NCBI GenBank assembly: GCA_964030785.1
Contig: OZ034979.1
Span: 40,109,984-40,173,983 of the forward strand
Length of the DNA: 64,000 bases
Source of the DNA: Siderastrea siderea
Lineage: Eukaryota; Cnidaria; Anthozoa; Scleractinia; Rhizangiidae
Direction of reading: 5' to 3'
Each line of letters opens with the position of its first letter. Within the stretch, counting starts at the first letter, position 1. Positions 12,701-24,700 of this stretch are shown here, one piece after another. The position numbers were made by a program, and so were the translations under genes. The notes under the pieces were generated by a model. The model made no database searches, was not told the DNA's origin, and saw only the letters and a list, made by a program, of their open reading frames with translations.

Positions 12701-15700
12701 TCCAGGGGCCAAAAGCACAAGAAAAGGAAATCCTCGGAAACTCTTAAGACCTGCAGAGGAGAAGAAAGATGAGGTAGCAAGTACAGGTAGTGGAAATTCT
12801 TCTGTTAAAGGTGCGACACAAGACAAGGAATCAGAGAGACTGGTGAAAAATAAGCATGATAAACTTGAGATAACTATTACAGGGAAGAATGACAAGGGAG
12901 AATCTTCATCAGTTTCTCAACCTGTTGTTGAAGACAAAAAGAGCAAATCACCCACCAAATCAAGTTCAACTACCGCAGTTATTGCAGGAACATCATTGAC
13001 AAAGATGCCAAATTTCCTGGGGGATTCCTCTGCAACAGCCACCAAGGATTCCTCTACAACAACAAAAGAAGATTCCTCTACAACAGTTAAAAAGGATTCC
13101 TCCATAGCAGTCACCAAGGATTCCACTTCAATCCTCAAAGAGGAGCCAAAGGGAGATTACTCTTCTTCAGTCAAAGGGAATCTCCTCCCAACCCTAGATA
13201 CAAGTAAAGGGTCTTTGACAGCAGTTCAAGGTAAAGAGCATCCTTTGAAAGTATTAAATGAACAAAAAGCTTCCTTGCTCTCTCTCAAAGACAAAGAAAA
13301 TTCAGGGTCTCAGTCAAAAGGGAACAAGGAAACTATTATATCATTTCCAGATAAAGAAAATCCCACAAAGAAAGAAAGCTCTTTGGCGTTTCTTCAGGAA
13401 AAAAATGACCCTTCAAGAAACTCGACAATGGACACATTGCCAGTGTTTGAAAAAGACAAAGACCAACAAAGCTTTAAATTGGGAGGAGTCTCTTTGTTGT
13501 CCACAGGGGAGAAAAGACTGGCTGCAGATGCTAAGGATCAAACTGAGTCATCAGTTACAACAGACAAATTGCTTATGCCATCAGTAACAAGAGACAATAT
13601 ACACGTAGCTAGAAATTCCAGTTCCTTGCCACCAGTGGATGAAAAAGAGAAAATGTTTAGTTTAGGTGTTTCCAATGGTGGTCAGAAAAACATTCACCCC
13701 ACTGTTTCTTCAGCCACAATCTCGACCATAAGTTCATTACCATGGAAGGAGCGAGAGGAGAAACTGAGGTCTTTGCTTGGAATTAAGAAGGAACCAAAGG
13801 ATTCTGAGGTAAAGATTTTTTTCAGTGCAAGATATTTTGTTTTGGTTGTTGATTTGTTTTTGCTATGAGCTTGGGATCTGAGTTCCTCTCAAGAGTCAAA
13901 CATTTGATCCTTCTTAACCCCCTGCTCTGTGGGGCTTACCCCAATCCTACTCCAAAGTGGGTTCCTCCACCTCTCTGATGTGGGGTCCACCACCATATTC
14001 TTTTCATGTCATAAGAGGTGACAAAGATGGATAGAGGTAGTGGGACCTGGTCGCTCAACCAGGAATCATTATGTAGCCACCACACTCAACTGTCAACCAT
14101 GGCCTCTGTGACTGACAAACAGACACACCACACCACTTTATCATGATACGACATGCTTTCAAAGTTATTTATTAAAACTGCAATCTGAAAATCTCTCTGA
14201 GGCCTTTTTGCTGGCTTCACATGAATTTCCAGTGTTGCCCTCTTGGTTTAACTATCCCCCCTCTGTGAAGTTAAAAATACACAAAATGGGATTATGCATT
14301 ACTACATTTCAAACTTTACAGTGGTAGTATGCCCTCCTGACCCCCCCTCCCCTCTGCCAGAGTCTTGTACCTACAAAATAACCCCCCCTACCTACCTTAA
14401 TAAAATCTTGGATCCGCCCTTTATTAATATGTGATAACCTTTGTTCACTGTTCTTGTCTTTCAGAGCCCCCAAGACTCGACGCCTTGTGCAGTGTCAAAG
14501 TCAAACGAAGTGACAGCTGAAAGTGAGGCACACCACCCTGTGGTCAGCAGCAGTACTTCAGTAACTGCCCTGAGCAGTAGCTCTATTAAATCTGCTTCAT
14601 CAAGATATGTTCCAGGTTTCTCTCAATTGTCATTGTCACGTCCGCAGTGCAGTTTTGTTCACATTGATGGAGTGCAGTGTGGTGCAGTCACTTGGAACAA
14701 GTAAGTCATAACCTCACACCTTTTGAGTGCTGTCTGTGTTACAGACCATTTTTGAGTTAAAAACAAGAGGATTAGTTTTTAAAGAAACTGTGGTGCTGCG
14801 TCGACGGGGAACTGAAACACAAAATTTGGATTTATCAACTGAGTTGATAAGGTACATGTAAATTGGCCACCGTAGAGAAATTTAAAGCTCACATTTCGAG
14901 TGTTAGCCCTTCGTCAGAGCGAATTCTTTTCAATAATGCAAGGCCTGGTGGGAAAGCGTTCATGAATAAAAGAGTTATTTCTCTTGTCAAAAACTCGAAA
15001 GAGTGTTTCATCAGGTATTCAAACACCTTGAAGTCGGTCAATAAACTCGGCTGCGCCTCGTTTCTTCAACCCACTTCTCGGTGTTTGGGTATCCTGATGA
15101 AACACTGTTTCTCGTGTTTGAGATGTTACTTAATCCACGCCAGTCTGAGTTCATACTGGTCTAAGCACTTTCATTGCTCCATTGTAAGGGGTACCGTAAG
15201 TTCGTATCGGGCTGAGTCGTATTGGTCTTGTGCAATCATGCAAGCCTTAGAACTACATTACCTGACTCAAAGGTTTATTTGCTGGTAGTAACAGGTGTGA
15301 AATTACATCAGAAAATCGTTTCTCCTCTTCAGATACTGCTCTTATCATCAGCGAGTGTTTGGAAGCGAAGAAAACCATTCCCAGGACCAAAGCCTCGCCT
15401 CAAAATCAAGCCACCTAACAAGAGACGAAACTCGAGAAATCGAATCGTCAAGAAGACCTCTATTCAGCCGTACCGGAGGTGCACAGATCTTCCGACCTAC
15501 CACACCCCCTCACAAACCCCCAGAGCGCCCAGACACGCATGCAGGGCTCGATATGAAGACTGGTCTAGGGGACTCCGAAGATATCGAAAAGGAACAGAAA
15601 CAACTTAGTGGTAGCAGTAAGGGTGCTGTGGGGTCTTCTGAAGAGATCGATCTCAACTCCACTTCACCCTACAAACCATTAGAGTCTACTGTAAATGCTA

Positions 15701-18700
15701 CTCGTGGGAATATCGATCTCAGCACCACATTTAAAGGAGCTTCAAGGAACTTAGTCTTCCGTGGATCGTCTGTGGGTTTCAATAGCGATCACAGCATTGG
15801 AGCCGAGACTGGTTCAATCATTGGTGCGAACGTTATTACTAGCACCAGTTCAAGTAATGGTGTCAAAATTGGTGCTAACACTGGCGCCAACATTGATTTA
15901 AGCGACACGGTACGGAGACTGGGAGGAACGTTGGCCCAACAAGGTACCAACCTGGATAGTGACAGTAGTCCTGGTATTGATTTAAGTGGTACAGTACCCA
16001 ACCTTGAAGGTCTTTTGGCGCTACATGGCTCATCGGCGATAGATAGAAAAACTAGTCCGAAAATTGATCTGAGTAAAACGGTGCTAAAACACGGACCATC
16101 TTGGGGGCATCAAGAATCATCGGGTGATAGTACGTTGAACATTGACCTGGCTGCGACGGTATCGAATCGTGGTTCATCAGTTAGCACTGAAAGCAGCCCT
16201 AGTATTGATCTGAACGAAACAATACCGCAACCTAGAAGATCGCGGACGCCGCAAGATTCCATCAGCCGTAAAGAATCACAAGCGTCAAACTTAAACCAGC
16301 ACGCTGCAGCTGATTCTGTGACATCTCACTTAAAAGGTGATGCTCTATATCCACAGATGCATTTGGTGAAAACTGAACCCGGTCAAGAAGAGGCGTCTTC
16401 AGTGCAGCACACAGAAATGATTGATTTGAACTTTAGTACTAAGCTGTTGGGCGTTCCTCATTCTGTGGTCGCACCTTTTAACGCGAGTATGCATTCATCC
16501 CAGAAATCGCCCAGAGAAATGACGAAATCACCGTCTGAATTTTCCACGCAATCGTCTGCCCGTTCTTCGCCTCGAAGCTACGCACCATCGTCACCTCAAA
16601 GCCCGCTGGTGTCTCGAAGAGTTTCCACCACTTCACCGGCACCAGTGGATCAACGCCCTGGGTCCACCATCTCACTTCCCAATCTGTCGCTTGATCTATC
16701 GAGGTTTAACCTTCCTCCCGCGGTGCGCAAAGCGCTGGCTGAACGTTACAGTGGAAAGAAAGTGACTGCAGCGACCGGCAGTCATCCGGCCGACTCCTCA
16801 GAAGGCCGCCGTTCTCAACCTCCATTCTCAGAACACAAACCTGAAGGGCCGTTTGATCTTGGAAAGAAAGCCTCTCCCTTACCAGCAAGACTTCGTGGTC
16901 GAGGGCAACGGAGCGTCAGTTTGGACTCACCCATTGCACAGCGAGGAAATATTTTTGAAACTCAGCAATTTTTTGACAGACAGGTGGTAAAAGATGGGCA
17001 GCATCATTCAGGTTTACATGTTTCTTCCTCGAACACTGGTACGGTAACGAGATCGAGTTATGATGCTTCTTTTGGGGTACATGTGCCTTCCACAAAAGTA
17101 CCACCTTTCAGTGTACCGCTCAGAAATGTGCCTCATCACCCTGGTGTACCCAGTCAAGAGAACTCTACCGAACTTCAGAGTCGAGGACTGATCGATTTAA
17201 GCTCAACTTCGTACCTTGAAAGAATGTCAGCACCCTCAGTTAACGAAGGTAGACCGGCTGATGCGTCTCGATTTAGTATTGATAATTTACGATCGCCTCC
17301 GAAACCTTCTGCTCTTCAAAGCCGAGGCTTAATCGATTTGAATACCACTACGGAATATGGCGTTCGGGACACAGTTCTAGAAAGTCCTGAAGGGCTTTCG
17401 GCTATAAAACGCAAGAGGCTGGACTCCTCTGAAGGAACAGAGAGTGTTTCGAGTTTAGTTGCTGACAAGGTAGTTAAACGACCAAAGCAAGGGGAGACAT
17501 TGTCTCGCGAAGACAAGGAGGTTACCTACCGACCGGGAATAAACGTTCAGGAGTTGTTAACAATCGAACGCGAGGAGCAGAATCAGTTACAAAATCTGCA
17601 CGCAGTACAGTCGAGACTAAAATCTGTCCGCGCGCAGATTCAGAAATTGTGTACGGAGCTGGACTCGCTGAGTAGCGAAGAGCAGCGGATCACGCTCAGA
17701 ATGGGAGAATTGCGGAATATGCGACTTAGCATTCTTGAAAATGCGTGCTACGAGAGGCAAGGACTGCCTTTGCCAGCTAGGAGCGACACGGCTTCGACTC
17801 AGGAAACTAGTAAGTTGACCACACTGGATAACAGAGACGATAGCATGACGTCTACGGTGTTGTCTGAATCAAGCACTTCAGTTGATAAGGGTGACCCTTT
17901 TGAAAGCGTTCACACGAAGACGGATGGTCACCTGGTTTGTTCTTCTCAGGATAAAACGCCACGTACAAACGTGAAAGATCCTTGGAGTAATAATCGCGAG
18001 GATAGCAAGGAAACAGAACAAATTGCCACCGAGGCGAAAATTGATGGTGACTCTACTGTTTGTTCCAGTGCAGAGTCTTCATTGAGCACGAGCAGTTCTA
18101 GCGACGTTCCTCAGACAGGGACGCAAGTTTCCCCTGTCGGCACAGCTACCAAGTTTGTTTTGAGGGAAGAAACGCTGCCAACCAAAGACCCTCGTGATAA
18201 AGTTGAGGAAAGCATCAACGTGGCATCAAAACGTGCAACGAAGCGGAGTCAATCATACAACGGGGCGGAGATAAATCGAGGAGCAAAGGCCCCTGTACAA
18301 ACATATGCAACTCGAATAGGCGAAACAGTGAAGACTAGAGACAGCACTGTAGATATCCCCCGTGCACAACAAGGTGGTGTCCCGAGTAGTTTAGACGCCA
18401 GCTCAGAGCAAACTGCTGGCAGTTCACCGGGGAATCTCGACGATCAAATCAGGAAATATCTCGTGAAAAAAACGAAACATTCTCATCGGTCGGAAAAAGC
18501 GTTGTTCAGGAAAAAGAGCTTTTCTGACGTAAATGTTTCCAAGACTATTGAGGCCAGCAGGAAGAAGATTCAGTCAGTTAAAGAAAATATGAAGCGTTGG
18601 AAACAACAAGAACAAAGGTTTGATGTGCGAGGATCTCATGAGGAGCAAACCGAAAAAAATAGCAGCAATTGTGCCTCTTCTTCCAGTATGGATGGCGCCG

Positions 18701-21700
18701 AAACTTCCGCGGAGAATCCAGGCAAGGAAAAGTCGGTCTCCTCGCCAAAAATCGCACTCCAAGACAAACCGTCCCCACGAAAGACCACAAAAGAGCTTAA
18801 AAAATCCAGTCTCTTCCACTCTGGTAAGAAACGTTCTAGGGAGTCACGGAGAAATAAGCCAGAGAAATCGCAAGCGAGGGATAAAGAATGTAAAGAAACG
18901 GCAGTGGTTACCTCTAAGAGGCGAAAGATCGACGATACTTCGCCTAGTACGCAGCGTAGCGCCCCAACCAAGGAGAAGACGTCATCCAAAGGAAAGGGTC
19001 AAGTAGTTAGTGCCGCGGCTCACACGACCACAGCTGAACTGGGGGGATCTGCAACCGAGGAAAGGTCCAGTACTGAAGACGAGATTCCCACGCGAGACGT
19101 GGTAAGTAGACCTCTCATTATATTGTCGTTGTAGAAATTTGAATTTTCTAAACAAGTAGGAAACCTCTGGGACCGATTTACACCCACTTTCTTTCTGTTA
19201 TTATTAAAAAGCGTTTCTAATGCTAATTTAAGTTACAGTTTGAGAACAGCCGAAGATAAAACGCAGGGAAAATAATTTATGACAATCTACAAGCATCCAA
19301 GATTGGCCCTAATCTTGGATTAAAGTGTAGGTTAACGCTGCCCAGAGGGTCATTTAACTACCCAGAACTTCGCTTTTTAATAGCACGGCAATTTTTAGTT
19401 TACTGTGTATCTTTGTAGGATAGTCAATCTTATGAAGCAAGAAGTGGCCCTTCCCGTTCGAGTCATCTTCAAATTCCGTCATCAACGTCACAAAACTCTA
19501 AAGGTAGGCAGAATCATCCAGATTACTGGGTTGTTCACTTTTTGTTGTTTCAAGCACCAACGAGGCTTACTTGTGTCATGTAGGCTGTCCGCGTTTTGAT
19601 TTCTGGAACTGACGTAAACGCGGTCTATTACGGTTTGTGATGGAGCGCGTTGTGGTAGATCGTTGCCGAGGCAAACAGGAACTTGGAGCAAGCTAATTAA
19701 GGATGCGTTCGATTGGGCGCATTCCTTCACAGCGGTCAAGCTAAAAAACAACAACAACAACAACAACAACAATAACAAAAAAACAAAACGCCACGTCCTG
19801 TTTTCAGAACCTTAAAATTTGAATCAGTTCAAACGGCTACGAGCGTGAAGTTCGTGTGAAAACGATGCAGGCGATAAAACTTGTGGCTGACAGTTACTAT
19901 GTTTTGAACTCACAATCACAGTGAGAAAGCTTACTAGGTTTTCAGATACGGCGTTAAGTTAAAGGTTAAAGTTAGAGTTTCGACATTTGTACGGTCTGTA
20001 CATTTGCTTGGACTTTTGTTTCCAAAATTATGGCAAGAACTGCACACGCTTCGTGAGTTTGACCGCTGTCAAGCGCATTAAGGAATAAGAATTTTTAAAA
20101 GGGATTTCTTTCGATCGTTCTGTGTTTTCTAATTCTGGAAGACAATTAATCGAACACAATCTAAAAGGGCAAAATCGCGATTGATGTAGTGGCCTAAACG
20201 TTAACTTAAGATTTATTTCTAAATTTAGTTTGTCGTGCTTACTCACTTAGGAAACAAAAAGCACCGTGGTCCTCCGGCTTGTAAGTTTGTAGGTCACACA
20301 GGGGCTGTATGTGGCTTGAAGGTGAGTGAAATGTTTCAAAAATATGCTTGTTCATGCGGGTCCGAATCAAAAGCCAGTTTATGTTTTCAAACAGTGAGCA
20401 TTTGTTTGTTTGATTGTTTGTTTCTTTCTGACAGACAGACTGACTGACTCACACACTCACTCACTCACTCACTCACTCACTCACTCACTCACTCCCTCAC
20501 TCACTCACTCCCTCCCTCCCTCCCTCCCTCCCTCCCTCACTCACTCACTCCCTCACTCACTCACTGACTGACTCAATCACTCACTCACTCACTCACTTAC
20601 TGATTGGTTGATTGATTGATTGATTGATTGATTGATCGATTGATTGATCGATCGATTGATTGATTTTTCAATCCACAAACGTTCAATGAAGACGCTCATG
20701 TGGTTTTCTTTCCAAAATACGGAAGTTTGAAGTTATGATGTAAGTATTGATCAAATTAAAAAAAGCCATAAAATACCTGGGATTCCGTTCGTTAATTGTT
20801 TCTTTCTGTACCCTGAAAAATTCCTCAACTTTTCATGTGCCGCCGGAATCTAATGAAAATGAGAAAGTCTGTTTTGGCTAATTTACATTGGATTTGACAA
20901 CGAATAAAAGATCGGGATTCGGAAAGGGTTTAACTGTCCGGACCCTTTATTTAGCGAAATGTTGTGTACCAGCTCTAATTTTCCGTAACTGCGCATGCCT
21001 TTTGCAGGTACACGATGGCCATTTGTTTACTTGTTCGGCGGACAAAACCACGAGAGCGTTTGACATTCAGGTAAGGTTGGATTCTTTTTGTCTTCCTCCT
21101 CCTCCTCCTCCTCCTCCTCCTCACTGTCAACTCATTAACTCGATTTCTGATGACAGAGCTGTTGCCAAGCTCTTTTAAGAGTAAAACATTTCTGTTCTTG
21201 CTTTCATTTTGTAGTCAGGAGAATGTGTCAAAATTTACCAGGGACATACACAAGCGGTCAACTGTGTTGAGGTTTGTACGGCTGATAATAAGTCAACTTG
21301 ATATGTTTTATTCTTTTAAAATGGGTACACGCGGAGAAGGTTATAATAGGGGATTAGAGGCGGTATACTTTGGCCAAGCGTTCTAGAAACGTATGACACC
21401 ACATCTCGTCAGGTTTAAATGCGTGCGATTTCTCAACAGTCAAGCAAAAGAAAACTCTTTGTAATCAATAGCCCTTTTCACAGTCGACTTTGCTCATTTG
21501 CTTTACCGACCATGAGTTTGTGGCAGTTTTTGCCTGAAATTGCCTTATCCTCAATTGGTCACACTGTAAATAATGTTGGTGGAAAATGTATCTGTAAAAG
21601 GGGCTGTTCCGTACAAAAAGGTTGGAGCAAAATGTTGCTCATTATTTAACCCTTTGACCCCTACATAGACCAATTTATGGTGAGATGATTTGTTACTCTA

Positions 21701-24700
21701 ACTTTTTAATCTGTTGACAAAATCCTGTCGTGTTACCATTCAAATGAGACCTCATTGGTAGAACTTTTGCATAGGGCTATTTATTTCTTAGGACTTTACA
21801 AAACCAAATTTGGAATTTTTGGTGAATTTTTTGCTTTGGCCACTTTAGGAAAGGGTAAGTCCTGTGATATCTTCTGAAACCCTCCCTCGTGTCGCAAAAA
21901 ATAAGTCAGTCAATCGATCGAACAATCAATCAATTAATCAGTTAGCCAATCAATCCAATAATCAGTTAATAAATCAGGATTCGTGCCATGTGGTGAAGCT
22001 CGGCCCAAAATTGCCATTATGAACTGAATTTTAGGCAAAAAAAATGATAACTTACCTGCTAAATTTTCCGAAACAGGTATCCGAGGACAGAGTGAGACTG
22101 TTCACAGGCTCGAATGACCAAACCGTCAGAAGTTACAATATAAAGGTAAGTTGAGTAGATAAGACAAAATTATAGATACTATTTAGCAAATTATTAACTG
22201 ACCCAGGTCCATCAAGAAAAACAACAACGACAACAGTTAGGTAACAACAAAACAAAAACAAAACCGACAAAACCTAATTTTGGGAAATACCTGGGTGCAT
22301 AAAGGTGAGTCGTCTAAAACTGGGGTAACATTTATGCGTAAATAAACAAACATCCGATGTTAGTGCTAAGTCTCTGGCGTACAGCGCTTTTCCAACCGGC
22401 TCCAGAAGATGGTGCCGACCTCAGTGAACCTGCCTGGATGGAAGTTATCGCCAAGCACCCTGCTTTATTTTTAAATTCGCTCAATTGTTCAAAGATAACA
22501 CCATAAACGAGTCGTGTACATATATCTGATATCTCATAGTGGAGCTGTATATTCCATTGTGTGCTATATCCGCCGTCTTGATTAAGGAAACAGATGGACG
22601 TGTTTGGGACAAGACAAAAAGGCATTTGAAGGAATGAGGGTGACGAGGTTGCCCCCTGCCTTCTCTTTTTTTTCTTGCCTCAAGTCACCTTCGTGTTCAA
22701 AATCCAAGTTGGTGTTTCACAGAGTCCAGCACGCGTCCACTTAAATGCTTGTTCTGATATTTTATCTTATTTATTTCCAGAGTGGCGTTTGTACCCACAA
22801 GTTTACGTTTGATGGCCGTGTCATGTGTCTTCACGCAGCCTTTGATCTTCTGTTTGTTGGACTTAACACTGGAATAGTGGCCTCCATAGATTTAGTGGTA
22901 AGTAGTGGCATTAGGAGTGTGTGGGTACGTGCGCTTCACGCAAGCGCACGCGGTTGGAACGCGGTAACGATAATCATAAGTTAGCAAATTTTAAGAAATG
23001 GTGATGACTCCTCGCAGTTAAAGATAGGAACTTAAGCAGTTGATAAAGGAACAACCTGCCAAAAATTCAGCCTTGAACGGGAATCGAACTCATAGGCCTC
23101 TGTGATACCGGTGGAGCGCTCTAACCAATTAAGCTATCAAGCCAACTGGGAGCTGATCATTTGTGAATTAGTAGATATCAACTTAACCCTTGCATTCCCA
23201 AGAGTGCCTTTAATCAAAATTCCAGACGAATCCCAAATTTCATTTTGTAAGATACCTATACACAAATAGTACTATGTGAAAGTACTGCTGAAGAGGAGCC
23301 ATTTGAATGGTCACACCATAGGATTTCGTCCACAGACTCAAAAGTTAGAGCCACCTTATGTCTCCATAACTTTGTCATAAAAGAACGACCTGAAAAAAAA
23401 ATTCAGGCTTGAACGGGATTTAAACAGCACTTCCAGTGATCTGCAGTGCAAAAGGAAAAATGAAGCTATTAACGCTAGCCTAGGCCAGGTTCTAGAAATA
23501 GCAGGAATGAACTAGGAGCAAAAGAGAACGCGAAAATAAAACACGCAAGGACGACAACGGAGAAGGCGGCGAATATTTCTATTTTGGGTATTTCTCTCAT
23601 TCCTACTATCTGGTAGCCTGGAACAGGCTAAGTAAAGCCAAGCCAGTTATAGCCTTCCACCACTAGTGGTTACTTTACAACAGTATCCAGGGGGGGGGGG
23701 GGGGGCTTCTTTTTGAGATATGGAGAGGAAGACAAACAAACAGTCAATCAACTACGCTTTATTTAGCGAGGGCAACACTTAACGGTAATAAAACTGATGA
23801 CTGCGTAGCTCTCATTGATAAATAAAGTAAATAAACATACAGAGCAAAGATAAGACAAAAATTAGTGAAAACTATAACCATTGTTGAATTTGGATAAGTA
23901 ATTTGAGTATTGTTCATAATAAAAGGCGTGAAGTGGTTTTGACGATCAAAAAACAAACAAACAAATACTTTAAAAGATTTCTTTTAAAACACGTAATAGC
24001 AGGATTTTCAACCATCTAAAGAGTTGCAGTCTTGAATTGTTTTACCTCTAACGGTGGCAACAAAGATTAAACTTAGAAAAACTAGTAACTGCTGTGGACA
24101 TCGCAATTCCCTTGAAGGAGAGCTTCAGTGTATGTAGGCTCGATTTCTGTCGCTCACTCTTGTGCGGCTTTTTTTTTCCTTCTTGAGAAGAGACCCTTCG
24201 GGGGGTGAGCGCGGGCTCATTTCCCGACTGGTAATCGAGCCTGCACTGTACGCAGAAATTTTCATTTGCACACCATCACAGGGTAAGGGACGTCTGCTGA
24301 TGCCAACTGCATTCGAGAATAGTATCCAGTCCAGCGTGTTAAACAAAGTTACGGATGGAGCACTACGCAACATTTAAACGTAACTTTGTACCCGCGTGAT
24401 TGCGTGACGTATATTAGGCATGCATCTCGCAGTGTATTTGGAAATCAAATTAAACTACAGTCACTTTTTCTAAGTACTCGTACTCTCCGTTATTTTTAAC
24501 GAAGTAATACGGAGACCATATCTTGGAACCGTGGCTTTGCGCTTGCAAACCATCAGCGGTTACCAGAATTAAACTCTGCCTCTGGGCGTCACGATCATCT
24601 TTGTTCAAAGGAGTGACGTCAGAATCAGATGAAGGCATCACGATTTCTACCGCTTCTTCGCAGTCTTTGACGAGTGGTACCCAGTTAAGAAAGAACATAA

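Noticed and set aside
12386..12895. Minus-strand ORFs opposite the ZNF106-like exons
   Set aside because: They are shadows of the long coding exons; the plus frame has splice-phase and homology support.
15093..15127. CTGATGAAACACTG... GAGATG as a hammerhead
   Set aside because: The second core strand is GAGA rather than GAAA, there is no helix III/cleavage triplet, and the string is explained by the local inverted repeat.
20888..21178. Poly-Pro ORF
   Set aside because: It is WD40 exon 8 read through its donor into a (CTC)n microsatellite; only 21008-21070 is coding.
23078..23155. Functional tRNA-Thr-like gene on the minus strand
   Set aside because: Poor anticodon stem, SINE-like continuation and a second decayed copy 300 bp away.
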